Source of the DNA: Diphasiastrum complanatum
Taxonomy: Eukaryota > Streptophyta > Lycopodiopsida > Lycopodiales > Lycopodiaceae
Direction: 5' to 3'
Assembly: GCA_029204225.1 (NCBI GenBank)
Contig: CM055106.1
Span: forward strand, 12,761,193-12,825,192
Length of the DNA stretch: 64,000 nucleotides
Shown one piece after another: positions 10,086 through 20,839 of the stretch. Position 1 is the first letter of the stretch. The number at the start of each line of letters is the position of its first letter. The position numbers were made by a program, and so were the translations under genes. The notes under the pieces are model-generated. The model was given only the letters and a program-made list of their open reading frames with translations. It ran no database searches and was not told the DNA's origin.

Positions 10086-11280
10086 AAAGAACTTATTCAC
10101 AAATCCATTGCTATATGTTAGTGAGAGTCTTTGCTTCTTCTATTAAGCAATCTTTCTAATTAGCTTACGAAGACATGTTGAGGGAAGATAATATATAGCA
10201 ATTGACTATGAATCTCTTGGTGAGAATGAGAGTTCACAATTAATGGGAGACTTTTTGTCCCTTGATTCTCTATCTTCCCTTGAGATTGGTTGGTGAGACT
10301 TGGGGCTACGGTCGTGAATGTCATGGGCACTTTGCATGTCAAAGCCCAATTTGAAAATTTTGTGGATATTAAAAAACTATCAAGGAAGTCATTTTCATAG
10401 ATTTTGAAAAGCGCAAGTCGACAATGTCAAGAATTTTAATAATAGTCAGAATAGAGTCAAATAACTTGCGCTTCAAATCAAATAAAAAGACATTTGCAAG
10501 TTGTTTCATTTTTAAAAATCGAGGGGAAAGTTTTGCAAGTTAAATTTAACATGCACCAATTTTAGTACAATAGTCATGTCAAAATCACATGATCAACAAC
10601 TCTAAATGTCGAACCAAGAAAAGAGTGTACTTCCAATCACAACTCAAAGTGTAGGTTTGATCTCTCTCCCATCTAAGGGTGGCAGAGAGTTCTCACCATC
10701 CTTGAACCTCCACCACTTTTGGATGGGGGTGGGACTGAGCCAATCCAAGAGTGGGAGAAAAGCTCCGACCACCCCTCTGGTGTTTTCATCCCTATAAAGC
10801 TTTCACCACCCTTGGATTGGAAGAGTGACTGAGCCAAAGCGAAATAGTCATTTTTAAATGAGGTTGAAAATGAGATTGGTTTCAGACTACAAGGACCGAC
10901 AAGTGTCAAAGTCAAAATAAAGTTCTTCTATTGGTCCAAGGAAAAAAAGAAGGGTCTCTCTCTTGCCACGTAGGGACACCTGAAACTCATTGTTTGGACC
11001 TGAGGACATTGCCTGACATATCGAGTTGCCAGGAACAACTTATGAAAAATGGACCAATGATATATTAAGGATTCAAACTGGCCAATCAAATTGCAATCCT
11101 CAATTTATCATTTACAAGCCAAGTTTAAAATACAAGTGATTCATTACCTCTCAAACTCACTTGCCAAGATTCAAGAGTGCCAAATGAAAAAACCTGTAAA
11201 AGAGACTTGATGCTAGTCTAAATATGCCCTAATAACCTCCTCCAAACTTATGGAGTACAATGGGCCCACACTTGAAGACC
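10086..11280. other. Intergenic upstream of OEP24
   Basis: No gene recognised. At 10676-10840 two related segments, CTCCACCACTTTTGGATGGG and TTTCACCACCCTTGGATTGG, are each followed within 30 bp by a GACTGAGCCAA stretch. They form an imperfect direct repeat of about 110 bp that also gives partial foldbacks. Open frames here (10606-10797, 10673-10915) overlap on opposite strands and follow these repeats, not a protein. Confidence 0.4.
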
Positions 11281-11518
11281 AAAAGTAATCACCACCAACG
11301 TAAAAGCTCGCCCCCTTCTTTTCTTTTCTTTGCCTTTCTTTTAAAAATTGTTTTCTTCCTCTTTGCTCTTCACAAATTGTGGATCGTAGCTTTTCTCTCT
11401 TCGCTGGAGCTCTCTATTCTTCGAGCACGCTGATCCTGGATCAGCCAGCGAGCGATCGATCGGGCAGAGTGAAGGAGGCGGGGGCTGATCCTTAGATCAG
11501 CGCACGGAGCTGTTGTCA
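11281..11518 (+). promoter_or_regulatory. OEP24 5' leader / promoter-proximal region
   Basis: A pyrimidine-rich run (CCCCCTTCTTTTCTTTTC, 11309-11345) and a CTCTCTTCGCTGG block precede the coding region, typical of plant 5' leaders. GATCGATCGATCGG-like palindromes lie at 11450-11462 and two CTGATCC.TAGATCAG words at 11430-11500. No convincing TATA box was seen, which would fit a housekeeping TATA-less promoter. The transcription start is not determinable from sequence. Confidence 0.35.
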
Positions 11519-12157
11519 ATGACAAAGACATCCTTCAAAGCCAAGTATGATACGCATAGCCAGAGCTTGGCTGGTACTCTGACGGTGGGCGCGGGGGAGC
11601 TGAAACTGAAAGCAACATGCACTGATGCGACTTTTGTAAACGGATCCAACCTCAAAGGCTTGTCGTTGGGCATTGAGAAGCCGGGATTCTTCATGTTCGA
11701 CTATGATGTTCCATCTAATGCTCCGCGCTTTCAGTTCATGAGCTCCGCCCATGTTGTAGGCAAGCAGCTCAAACTCACATACATCCATTCGCAGAAGCAT
11801 GATGCCACTTTTTTGGAAGCAGCATTGGCGCTGGATGCTCGGAATAAGCTGACTACTAAGTACAGTTTTACATCTGAGAAAGCCCACTTGAAGTATTCGT
11901 ACACTCATGGGGGTAATACCACTCTGGAGCCGGCCTATGATTTTTCCAACAATTCTTGGAGCTTTGGAATCTCTCAGAAAATCACTGCCGATAACATTGT
12001 GAAGATGTCATTTGATGACCATCGCAAAACCATGGCTGTGGAATGGAATAGAGAGCCTAAGAGCGGAGGGCCATTGAAGATCCTTGCTACCATACCCGTG
12101 AATGACAGTAAATCGGTCAAGGTGTTAGTGGAGAAGACCTGGAAGCACGAATCTTAG
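11519..12157 (+). CDS. OEP24: Outer envelope pore protein 24-like
   Basis: A 212-residue protein, close to the roughly 213 residues known for OEP24. That family forms a beta-barrel, slightly cation-selective solute channel in the plastid outer envelope, passing triose phosphates, dicarboxylates and sugars. The start matches the family (MTKTSFKAKYD, then GELKLKATCTDATFVNG). Other family-like blocks are LSLGIEKPGFFMFDYDVP, RFQFMSSAHVVGKQLKLTYIH and KYSYTHGGNTTLEPAYDF, and it ends in a Trp near the C-terminus (EKTWKHES). Alternating polar and hydrophobic strands without a long hydrophobic helix or cleavable transit peptide fit an outer-envelope barrel. The ATG at 11519 is chosen because the upstream in-frame codon is TTG. 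It is one uninterrupted exon. Divergence from my recollection of angiosperm OEP24 is considerable, but the motif order is conserved. It is the only clearly intact gene in the window. Confidence 0.88.
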   Translation: MTKTSFKAKYDTHSQSLAGTLTVGAGELKLKATCTDATFVNGSNLKGLSLGIEKPGFFMFDYDVPSNAPRFQFMSSAHVVGKQLKLTYIHSQKHDATFLEAALALDARNKLTTKYSFTSEKAHLKYSYTHGGNTTLEPAYDFSNNSWSFGISQKITADNIVKMSFDDHRKTMAVEWNREPKSGGPLKILATIPVNDSKSVKVLVEKTWKHES

Positions 12158-12420
12158 AGAGCTTGAACAAAATTTTCAGGGAAGAGTTTCAAATTTTCCT
12201 GTAATTAATTGATTTTTGAAATTTTTATTCGAACTGATTGCATTTGAATGTTGTCAAAGAAAGCAATTCATTTGAAATGAGCAAACAAACCCTACATCCT
12301 TGGGATTAGATCCCCCTCTCCTCTTCCTATTTTGTTGTACTTATTTGCCTTCTTATTCCGTAACTCTTTTTAGATCTTTTGATTTGCTGTTGGTGGAAAC
12401 AAGATCAGCTAATAAATACT
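12158..12420 (+). terminator. OEP24 3' UTR with poly(A) signal
   Basis: After the TAG stop the sequence turns T-rich (TGTAATTAATTGATTTTTG), then AATAAA occurs at about 12411-12416 (GCTAATAAATAC), 254 bp past the stop. A TTTTGTTGTAC and T-rich elements upstream would serve as far- and near-upstream elements. The cleavage site is not defined. Confidence 0.5.
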
Positions 12421-12569
12421 ATACCTAAGACATGGTGGAAGGTTGCATGTTGGCATTTTACTTCAAATATGAAGAGGGTTTGCATGGATTTTTCCGAGCA
12501 GATTTGAAGCATCTTAAGCAATCAATAATGACCTTACTCATGACAGTGGCGACTGTCTAGGTCCAGATC

Positions 12570-12828
12570 ATAGAATCAATGAACCGTTAACGGTTCAGTA
12601 CGGAACCGTACTGTACGGTTCACAATCTTTTTTTGGGCAGAACCGTATAAACCCTGAATTAATTAATTGATTTATTTATTATTATTTTTGTCCCCACCCC
12701 CAAAAGGAGCTATGTTTTGGGGGGGGGGAAATTAAAATAAATAAATAATTAATTGATTTTTAGATGAACCGTGGTACGGTTCCTGCCACGGGTCCCAGAA
12801 CCCACGGTTTTGGAACCGTGACTTCTAT
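12570..12828. mobile_element. Foldback MITE with 10-bp target duplication
   Basis: A 259-bp non-coding element. The left end begins ATAGAATCAATGAACCG; the reverse complement of the right end begins ATAGAAGTCACGGTTCC, giving terminal inverted repeats of about 17 bp with mismatches, extended inward by many ACCGT/ACGGT words. The interior folds too: AATTAATTAATTGATTTATT at 12657 is mirrored by AATAAATAAATAATTAATTG near 12738, around a CCCCACCCCC/GGGGGGGGG core. Flanks are a perfect direct repeat GGTCCAGATC at 12560-12569 and 12829-12838. A 10-bp duplication and long foldback suggest a Mutator-like (MULE) MITE. No transposase inside. Confidence 0.8.
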
Positions 12829-12838
12829 GGTCCAGATC

Positions 12839-13530
12839 AAGAATTGTTTTCAACCAATAAGCGTTTTGTTATGATTTTTCAACTGAATTCATTTTTAGAC
12901 TTAAAACAAATTCCGATTTTGAAGTATTGATTTCTTGTTGACAAACATCTGCTTGTTCTGATTTTGAAGCATTGATTTTTTGTTAGGTATAAACTGTTAA
13001 GTTGCACCTGGGTTGTTCAATCAATCAAAAGCTGACCACAGTTTCTTAGGCTTAAATTGCTCTTCGTTCTTAAAAGCTTCCACTTTTTAAAAACATTATG
13101 AAGGAAAGTTGGAAAAAAGTCACTTTGTCACCTATCACAGTAGCTAGAATGTTAAAAGGAGAAGAAACTTCCTGTTTTCATTGATAAGAGATGGGAAAAC
13201 CGTCGGAGTTCAAAGGAATGCATGTAAAAAGTATAGAGGCCATAAGGTGAATTGAGATATTGTACTTCAACTATAGCATATCAAAAATTTAACAAAGTAG
13301 CTAGTGAAAGCCTATTGCTTGATGTGAGTCACTACCTAAGATAGTTGCAAGGAGTGACTTCATTGTAGAACTTGAAGGAGCCCACTTTGCCAGTTTGAAA
13401 GCTCTCTATTTTCTGAAGTAAAATTTGTTTTTTGCTTCTTAAGTAGGAACTTCATTTGGCTCTTTAGTGCTACCATTCATCATGACTGATTTTGCCCTTC
13501 ATCTCTAGAGAGAGAAGTGATAGAAACTCA
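12839..13530. other. Intergenic, nothing recognised
   Basis: AT-rich DNA with no open frame of note. ATTTTGAAG(T/C)ATTGATTT(C/T)TTGTT occurs twice (12917 and 12961), a short direct repeat of about 22 bp with two differences. No protein, RNA or TE motif. Confidence 0.4.
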
Positions 13531-13544
13531 ATTACCGTACGTTG

Positions 13545-13760
13545 TTGTAGCTCTAGCAACTCAAAGGGCGTTGCGACTTGAGCGGTTTCTCCAGGATGCG
13601 CTTAAGTATCACATTAATTCAATATGAGTTTGGTTAAAAGCCAACTTAGAAAAGGTAGCAAAGACAGTCATTTGTGCAAATTTCACAATGGGCATTGAGC
13701 TAAATAAATGGCATAGCATCAAATTTAACACACAGCCTAGCAACGTAGTTGCAATTAGTG
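13545..13760 (-). repeat. Gypsy LTR fragment, same family as 46.2 kb
   Basis: The block with CTCAAAGGGCGTTGCGACTT, GAGCGGTTTCTCCAGGATGC and GCGCTTAAGTATCACATTAA corresponds in order to 46259-46320 (CTCAAAGGGCGCTGGGACTT, AAGCGGTTTCCCCAACACGC, GCGCTTAAATCTAACATTCA). Both continue with AAAAGCCAACT. At 46.2 kb that block is the LTR next to a Gypsy primer-binding site on the minus strand. Here it stands alone, so it is a solo or truncated LTR. Confidence 0.65.
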
Positions 13761-16700
13761 CACGAAGAATTATTGTGGTTTTAGTATCCAATTCTGGTGC
13801 AGGTTATTACGTAATGGTGGTATTTTATAGTAGCCAATCCCACTAATTCAATCAAGCTCCTACATTTTTGTTGTGTCCTTTTTCTTGTTTGTAGTGCACT
13901 ACAAGCTCAATTGTAGCAATCGATTGAAACATCTAGATCAAGAAGTTTTTGCAACCACTTATTTTTCTAGAGATGGCTTTCTCAATTAAACTTGGAACAT
14001 TTTGTTCTCTCCTCTTAAGAATATGCAATCCACTACAAGCCTAGTTAGTAAAACAAATTGAAACACCTCATGAAGACACCTACAATGTTCTATACACTAA
14101 TATTTGCAATCAATTCATAAGTCATTTGCATTATTGCTAATGCATATCTTATTGGATGTTATGATGTTAAACTTATTGTTTTTTCTTGGAGACTTCTCAA
14201 TCATTTTCCTATTCATTGTTTAGGTTTTCGTTTTGTTTAAGTTCTTAATATGTCAATTTGTAATTTTGTTTCACTTACTTTACGTCATCTTATGCTCTAC
14301 CTCATTTTTTCCACCTTTCAATATTGGTTATTTCTTTTATGATAAAAAATCAGTGTTCAATGTATGGTTAGGTTTTCTAGTTTGTGCTTCATGGAATAAA
14401 TATTTCCAATTTTTTGATTGTTTGGGTCCTTGTTCTTGATGGTATCATAGCCATAAAGTAAGTTGCATGTGCATTATTACCTTGTGTGAAGAATTGTGTG
14501 TAATTGGCTCATTGGTTGTTCTTCTAATTTACCACCAGGAGTCATTTATGCAAATTCCATAAAATCTTATTTTAAACAATTTAGTGTGATTGACTCTCTC
14601 ATGGTCAATTAACTTTGTCTCACTATGTTAGAGTATAAACCATGCTCACATGAAGTCTTACTTCTTCAGGCTGTTCAAGGATCAAGGCTTTTTGGTTAGT
14701 TCTATGAAAGCCATAAGTGTGAGAGGGAGTCAAGTAGAGTTACTTCAAGAAGTGGGCACTTGATCGCATGCTATTCTCAAAAATCGTTTGAGTGTAACAA
14801 ACACACCTATTTAGGTACCTCACTACTTTACAAATACCTTGTTAAACAAATGGGGGTTGTGGTCAACACTAAATTTGACCAGGATCAATAGCCTTAAAAG
14901 GAGAGCCTGGTCTTAAACACTTGCCTAACTACTAACAATAATCAACTTTTTGGAAGTTTGCTCTTCCATTCTTTTACCCATTTGTTTTGGTAGTATAATT
15001 GGTACAAATCATAGATACAGGCTTAACTCTCTGTCTAGATGTAATTTGAATAAACTTCATAGTTTTAGAGGAGGTCCTATTAACTAGTTCATTTTCAAGT
15101 TTTTGCTTGTTAGTACTCATCATATGAATAACCATATTAAAAATTTGAATCGTGATGGACGGTTTAAAAAAACGCAATTACAAACATCTTTGCCTCATAG
15201 ACCAATCCATACCATTCAAGTAATCTATGTCACTCATAATAAATGAAGTGGTGAGTTGTAAGCTTGTCGTTGGGAAAAATGCTTTGAAGATGAAAAAAAT
15301 AAAGTCAAACACGATTCCTCTCAATAACGGCCTTCAATTGGCTTGTTGTCGTCATGATGTGATTGTCAAAGTTGTTGGTCATTTCAACTCCCCTATTAGC
15401 AATCCTCCCAAAGGTCATTACCTAGTACTTAATCGATATGCACTTCAAAAATGATATCACTATGGAAAATATAGCATAATTGTGATAGTAGCTCACTCTT
15501 ATGAATGTTAAACAAAAATAGAACGGCAACCTACAAAGTTTTAGATTCTCTGAAGCTAAATCAGGGCTAGGTTAGTAAGTCTTAATTACGCCCCAAAAGA
15601 CATTAACCATCAATCAGTGAATCTCAAATAGTAAATGACGGTCTAGAGTACCCAAACCATGGATCTAAATGTCAAAGTGATAGCAAGTAACATGGGGCCC
15701 AAGGCCCAAGTGTTACACCCTTGTTTGTATCAATAAAATGTTGAAGTAAGTTGAAAGGTTAAAGTAATGCTGCAAAATGCCGTGTGAAATAGGCCTCAAA
15801 TTTTAAAATGTATATGCGCAAGAAGTTGGAAGATTGGAACAAAAAATACATGCCAAATGTGGATCACATTGCTCTATAGAAGGATCAAGGAAGCAAAGTA
15901 AAGGCACAAGCATGATGTCGGCCTAAAAAGTGCCATGAGAAAATTGTTGTGAGCTACATACAAATGGATATCACACTTGCCAATTGGACCAAGAATGCCA
16001 AATAGAGGTATCAATATGAGTGTTACAACAAAGAATGCAAGAAAAATGCGATCTCATATTAGGAAATACCATGCTACAGGACTAGCAATGCTACATAAAT
16101 GTATTGATAGATGACACATTATACAAAGACACTCAAAGCCAACCACATAGAAAGATTCAGTGAGAAAGAGAAGTTACTTAGAACATGAAAATAGACACTA
16201 AGCTAGTTGTGCAGATCACAAATGCCGACTAGTACAGAGAGCAAACAAGAGTAGAGTGCTATGCATTTGTTTAAAAATGACAGAAGAAGCATCAGTACAC
16301 AAGAATGGAGCTCACTTCATCCATACAAACATAGAAGTGAACTCTTAAATATAATTATACAGGGGTCCTATTAGCATATGTCATCATGGGACATGTTTGA
16401 ATAGAACTATGATGGAGAAGATGTTGCATCTCTATTGTAATCATTATCATAGGTGACGATAATAATGGTTCACACCCACAAGTAGAATATAACATGACGA
16501 CATGAACAAAATTGGGAAGATAATAGTGGCAGGAAACATGAAAACAAAAATTTAGAAAATGTTACAATTGAATGAGATAGAGCAATAGACAAAGCAGATG
16601 TGGAATATATGTGGGAATAACAAAAGAAAGGAAAATAACAAAAAAACTTCATGAGTGAGTATAGAAGATGAGATACATCAAGTATTGTGTATAGATATAT

Positions 16701-16880
16701 AAGGTGTATTAAAAGACATGTACCAACAAAAGCTTTGGCAAGCACAAAAGAACATGTGAAATATTTTAAGTATCATTTCCCTTTAGACAAGCTCTAAAAA
16801 TCCATCCCTACAAAAGCTAGCTCCATCATCCAAGATTTTGGGAGAAAACTTTTTCTAGTTTTTTCTAGAATGATCAAACC
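13761..16880. other. Gene-poor intergenic stretch
   Basis: About 3.1 kb with no supported gene. At 14442-14459 the word TGGTATCATAGCCATAAA looks like an initiator tRNA-Met primer-binding site, so the 400-500 bp before it may be an old LTR and the DNA after it a Copia leader, but no gag follows. Short open frames (14233-14439, 15227-15454, 16470-16745) have no domain features. Confidence 0.35.
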
Positions 16881-16929
16881 TTGTTTCTAGCATCATTTTT
16901 GGGACTTTTTTTTTTTCTAAAACTTATTG

Positions 16930-17189
16930 GTGGATATGTAAGAATTTTAAAAGTAGGCACAAGAGGCCATGGTACAAAAATCAAATTTTCATTAGCATCA
17001 CATTTATTGATGACCTCTCCAGATTCACCAAAATTATGTTCATCAAGAACAAGTCTGAGGCATTCAACTGTTTCAGAGAATCTAAATGTTGAGACTCAAA
17101 CTGGTCAGAGGATCAAGATCATGCGGTCTGATTCTGGAGGAGAGTACATGTCTGATGAAATGGTGGACTATTGGATTATTCTTCTATGA
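16930..17189 (+). pseudogene. Copia integrase fragment
   Basis: Frameshifted integrase core. In one frame are SENLNVETQTGQRIKIMRSD and SGGEYMSDEMVDYW (the second catalytic Asp region, RSDSGGEY). Earlier residues in neighbouring frames match the DDLSRFTKI and KNKSEAFNCF part of the same core. It is cut off at 17189 where non-coding sequence begins, and nothing upstream belongs to pol. It is a piece of a Copia related to the fragments at 17.8-18.6 kb. Confidence 0.75.
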
Positions 17190-17760
17190 ATCAACTAATC
17201 ATTTTTAATATTCATCCAACTGATTATCTAGATCTGTAGTTTTCTTTGTATTTTTACACAGTCTGCAAAACTACTCGGAAACGGTTCACAAGTGGTTATT
17301 GTCACTTCGGCCACTTCAAAAACTTCGGACACTTCGAGTTTTTGTATTTGTCACATTTTTTGGCTGTCGCATATTTCGGGAAAATGTGAATTGTGCGGCA
17401 AACTGTTCATTTCTGCAGAGTGACAATTAACATTATGCTTGGAATTAAAGCCACCGACTTGCATTAATTTATCAACAAGTGAATTTTCGGGAAGTCTTGA
17501 CTGGATGAATGCCAGCACATCATAGCCAACTGGATGATGCAATTGACAACCTAATTTTTTTATTATAAGAAGCTGCTCTTAGTTCTACGTTTAGATAGAT
17601 CAATTGAAGCAATAGTTAGCATCTCTTTCAAGTTTTCAAGCTTAGACACTCTTGAGCATTCTAGCTCAGTTTTAGAGTTGATTTAGAGTTTGCTATTGCG
17701 CTTATTGCTTATTAGCAGAAATGCTTAATTCAGACATATTCTCAGTTACTCAGAGATAGC
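17190..17760. repeat. LTR-like non-coding block between Copia fragments
   Basis: AT-rich block between the integrase scrap (plus) and the inverted Copia piece (minus). It contains CTTCGGCCACTTC-type repeats at 17300-17340 that resemble the TTCGCGA/ACTTCGG words inside the Copia LTRs at 5.9-6.2 kb and 18.8 kb. No polypurine tract or primer-binding site was found at either edge, so the LTR identity is only likely. Confidence 0.35.
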
Positions 17761-17943
17761 TTAGAGTACACGGCTTTTTATTTTGTCAGTTTCGGGTACA
17801 TAAACACGATAATATGACGAATGTAACTCGAATCCTACCAGAAAACCTTGTTCTGTCTTTTCATCGAGTTTCTTTTTCAACTTATCTGGTATGTGCATCC
17901 AAATGTTCAAACATGTGCAAGATTTGGTTTCGACTTCCACCAT
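17761..17943 (-). pseudogene. Copia integrase C-terminal fragment, inverted
   Basis: Reading minus: HIPDKLKKKLDEKTEQGFLV then GFELHSSYYRVYVPETDKI. This is the conserved Copia segment after the integrase core ('HVPDexRxKLDeKtxxgxfvGY...YRvydP'). The adjacent RT and RNase H sequence at 17944 is on the plus strand, so the order of pol is broken by an inversion exactly here. Confidence 0.75.
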
Positions 17944-18610
17944 ATCTCATGAGGAGTTTTATCTTGTATTCTATGATCTGCACACGACCTGATCTAGCAT
18001 ATACAATAAGCACATTGTCTCAATACATGTCCAATTTAGGCTCACAGCACTAGAAAGCTCTACAAAGAGTATTGATGTACATTCAAGCTTCAAAGCACTA
18101 CGCTTTGGGCTACAATGGTGATACAGAAGTTGCACTCACACTAACCAACTATTCAGATTCAGACCAGGTAGGAGACGTAGATACTAGAAAATTCGCATCA
18201 AGATATATTTGTTTCCTTGCAAACGGACCCATTTCATGGAACAACATAAAGTAGAAATGCATTTCGTTGTCCTCTACAAAATCCATATATGTTGCAGCTA
18301 CATCAGCAGTGAAGGAGATAATTTGGCTAAGAAGGCTACTACAGGATCTGCAATTCTCACATATCGGTCCAACAATACTCCAGTGCGACAATCAAAGCTG
18401 CATAGCTCTATCTCTGAACCCATGAACTTTTAATAGAACTAAGCATATAGAAGTTCAGTTCCATTTCCTTAGAGAGAAAGTTCAGAATAAAGATGTTGTA
18501 CTAAGTTACTGTCATATGTGTGATATTTTGACAAAGCCATTGTCTAGAAACAAACATTCTACTTTAGTAGATATGATAAATCTTAATTGTAGTTCAGATT
18601 CATAGCAATA
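17944..18610 (+). pseudogene. Copia RT end and RNase H fragment
   Basis: Starts in the C-terminal part of RT (MICTRPDLAYTISTLSQYMS, the 'xTRPDIxxAVxxxSQfm' motif), then QRVLMYIQASKHYALGYNG. RNase H follows as DSDQVGDVDTRKFASRYICF and SWNNIK, then in other frames the TKHIEVQFHFLREK and DILTKPLSRNKH ends near 18440-18550. Several stops and frameshifts. A polypurine tract (CTTAAGGGAAG) at 18613-18623 and an LTR follow, so this is the true 3' end of an element. Confidence 0.8.
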
Positions 18611-18623
18611 AGCTTAAGGGAAG

Positions 18624-19590
18624 TGTTGGAATTTAATCAAACTCCTACTCACCCCAACAGCCCTTCTTCCTTCTCTCAATTTTACTCTCTTGAATGAAAC
18701 CTGTAGAAAATGAACTATTTTTCAACAATCTGCATGTTTAGACTGATTGTCACTACAGTCTGCATATTTCTTCGCAATTTTTGACAGGCAAAAAACCCAA
18801 CACTATCGCCAAAACCCGACACTATCGCCTTTCCACCTTCGGGCCATCTTGAGTGACTAAGTATTTTGTGACACTTTGTGCTGAGGCGGTTTTTAGGCCA
18901 TTTTAGATACTTCCAGAAATGCGACATTACTTCACAAAAAATGCCAAAAATGCGACATTGTAGAAATACATAGGATTCTAAGTATCAACTGCCTATGTCT
19001 TCACGCTCCATTAACAATTGTTCTAATTAGTCAGTTAATCAGCTATTAAGTGATCTTGTAAAGCTAGAATAATGCAAGATCTTCCAATTGATGTATGATT
19101 AAAATTGGTCTTTCAGTAGCCGACTCCTCAAAGTTAGTAATTATATATATAGAGAGAGATACTCAGAACTTTAGCAATTGATTTGAGTCTATAAGTAGGA
19201 TCACGCGCTTATCAGCACAATTGTATTGTGATCTGATTGTTGTTTTATGACATTATTAGACAGATTTGCTATTGTTCTATATCTTTGCATTCTTGTTGAA
19301 TGAAACTAACTCTCATTCCTCTTACGCAAACATCATTATCAAAAAAATGTATGACTATCTCTGCCACCTAAATTATTTTTGCATTCTCTTCACATCAGGT
19401 TATCAGCAATAGAGAATTGCATGGGTGTCTCAGATGCCTAATTATTTCTACGGACTCTCTTTCATGGCAGTCTAAGATTCCTACACTAATAATCTTATTC
19501 AACACAAAAGAACAGCTCACAATCTCCGTTCTCTAAGTAATCCACGATCCTGTTAATAAAAATTTTGTTATCAACATCTAAGCGTTAACA
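18624..19590 (+). repeat. 967-bp LTR with PPT before and PBS after
   Basis: Begins TGTTGGAATTTAATC straight after the polypurine tract and ends CTAAGCGTTAACA, giving TGTT/AACA inverted ends. Three bases later lies TGATATCAGAGCTGATAAT, close to the usual tRNA-Met primer-binding site TGGTATCAGAGC. Thus it serves as a 3' LTR for the Copia to its left and as a 5' LTR for whatever was to its right. It contains TATATATAGAGAG at 19143-19155, a likely promoter TATA region. Confidence 0.65.
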
Positions 19591-20302
19591 GATTGATATC
19601 AGAGCTGATAATTTCCATTTCATGAACCAACAATGAGAGCTATGATCATGCTCTAGTTTCAGGCCTAATCTTGTGAATGATCAATAATAATGAATAATAG
19701 ATTTTATCTTTACCCATTTTGGTGAAGTTTTGTTACATTTAGTTAGTTTCTTGAATTTTGACTAGTTTCTTGATTTCTTGTATTTCCATTGTAATTTGAT
19801 GTTTAATGAATAGATTAGATGTTTGAATGCTAAGATTGGCACATGACAATTTTGGTATTCGAGCAATAGATCCTTTTCCCATCATATTTGATGGATTTGG
19901 TTAAGTTTGGTAGAGCTTCTTGTTCTAGTTTTCTTGTTTTTTCAATTTCCATCAGGATTTGATTCAATGTTTTACCATCTAATCTTCATTTTGTGTGTGA
20001 TTTCTTGTTGTAGATCAGTAGATCATTCTTTTAGCTTTCTAGAGGTACTGAAATTTTCTGATTTGGAGCTATAATGACCAAGTAATGGCCAGTTTTGTGT
20101 TTCATTCCAATGTTAGTTAGTGACAATTTTTGCAGTCTATTTTTCTCAATTTTTGGCTAAATTTTTGGCCAAATTTTATAACTGTATTCTTATAGAATTG
20201 TAGATCTCACTCTTAGGTTGAATTTGAGCCAATTTGCAGCCAATTTGGATGAAAATTGGGGGAGATATGGCAATTCTTGTGAAGGAGGTAGTAAGCTAAA
20301 TT
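19591..20302 (+). other. Retroelement leader, non-coding
   Basis: Primer-binding-site-like TGATATCAGAGC at 19594-19605, then about 700 bp with no gag. T-rich, with recurrent TTTCTTG(T/A)(T/A)TT words (19740-19780, 19918-19945), suggesting tandem duplication of a short leader segment. The Gypsy protease starts at its right end, but no gag lies between, so a deletion or a junction between two elements is hidden here. Confidence 0.4.
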
Positions 20303-20758
20303 GTGGTAGAAAGTTGGGAGAGAAGCCCTTCATCCATTCACATGAGGGGGTTCGTAGGCAGCCAACCTGTGAGTATTCTTTTTGATGGCGGTTCTACACA
20401 TAATTTTATTAATGCTAAGTTGGTGCAGAAGCTGCAGCTGGCAACCGCACCAAGTGACCACAAGTACGTGATTAGGATGGCAGCTGGTGGGGAGCAGCAG
20501 GTCTGGGACCACTTTGTCCCCCACATGTCGTTGAAGATTCAAGACTATGTAGATAGTTTGTCTTTTCATGTCATGAATCTAGATAAGGTGGATGTAATCC
20601 TAGGTAAAGAGTGGTTTTATGCTAGGAATGAGTCCTTAAAGAAAGACTATGTATCTCATTGTATTTCTTTCTTGCATGATGACTCATGGGTTTGTCTTAA
20701 AGGCGATGAGCCAGATCTACCTTTTGTAAATCTCATGAAGCGAATCAATGTATTTTGA
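20303..20758 (+). pseudogene. Gypsy protease
   Basis: Retropepsin of the plant Gypsy type: VSILFDGGSTHNFINAKL gives the catalytic Asp (DGGSTHNF in place of DSGATHNF), followed by MAAGGEQQV and a second strand with VDVILGKEWF. The gag part normally fused upstream is missing. The RT follows after an 80-bp gap in a different frame, with several stops near 20758-20835. Non-functional as part of a polyprotein. Confidence 0.85.
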
Positions 20759-20839
20759 ATTCTGAGTATTTTTCGTAGTTATGTTATCTGAAAGATGAAT
20801 CTGATATCATGGTTGAGTTCTCTCTTAAATAAATGATGG

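Noticed and set aside
11516-11908. 130-codon frame opposite OEP24
   Set aside because: Antisense of a well-supported coding exon; no domain features.
14442-14459. Primer-binding site marking a full LTR element
   Set aside because: TGGTATCATAGCCATAAA fits, but no LTR start, gag or polypurine tract could be tied to it.
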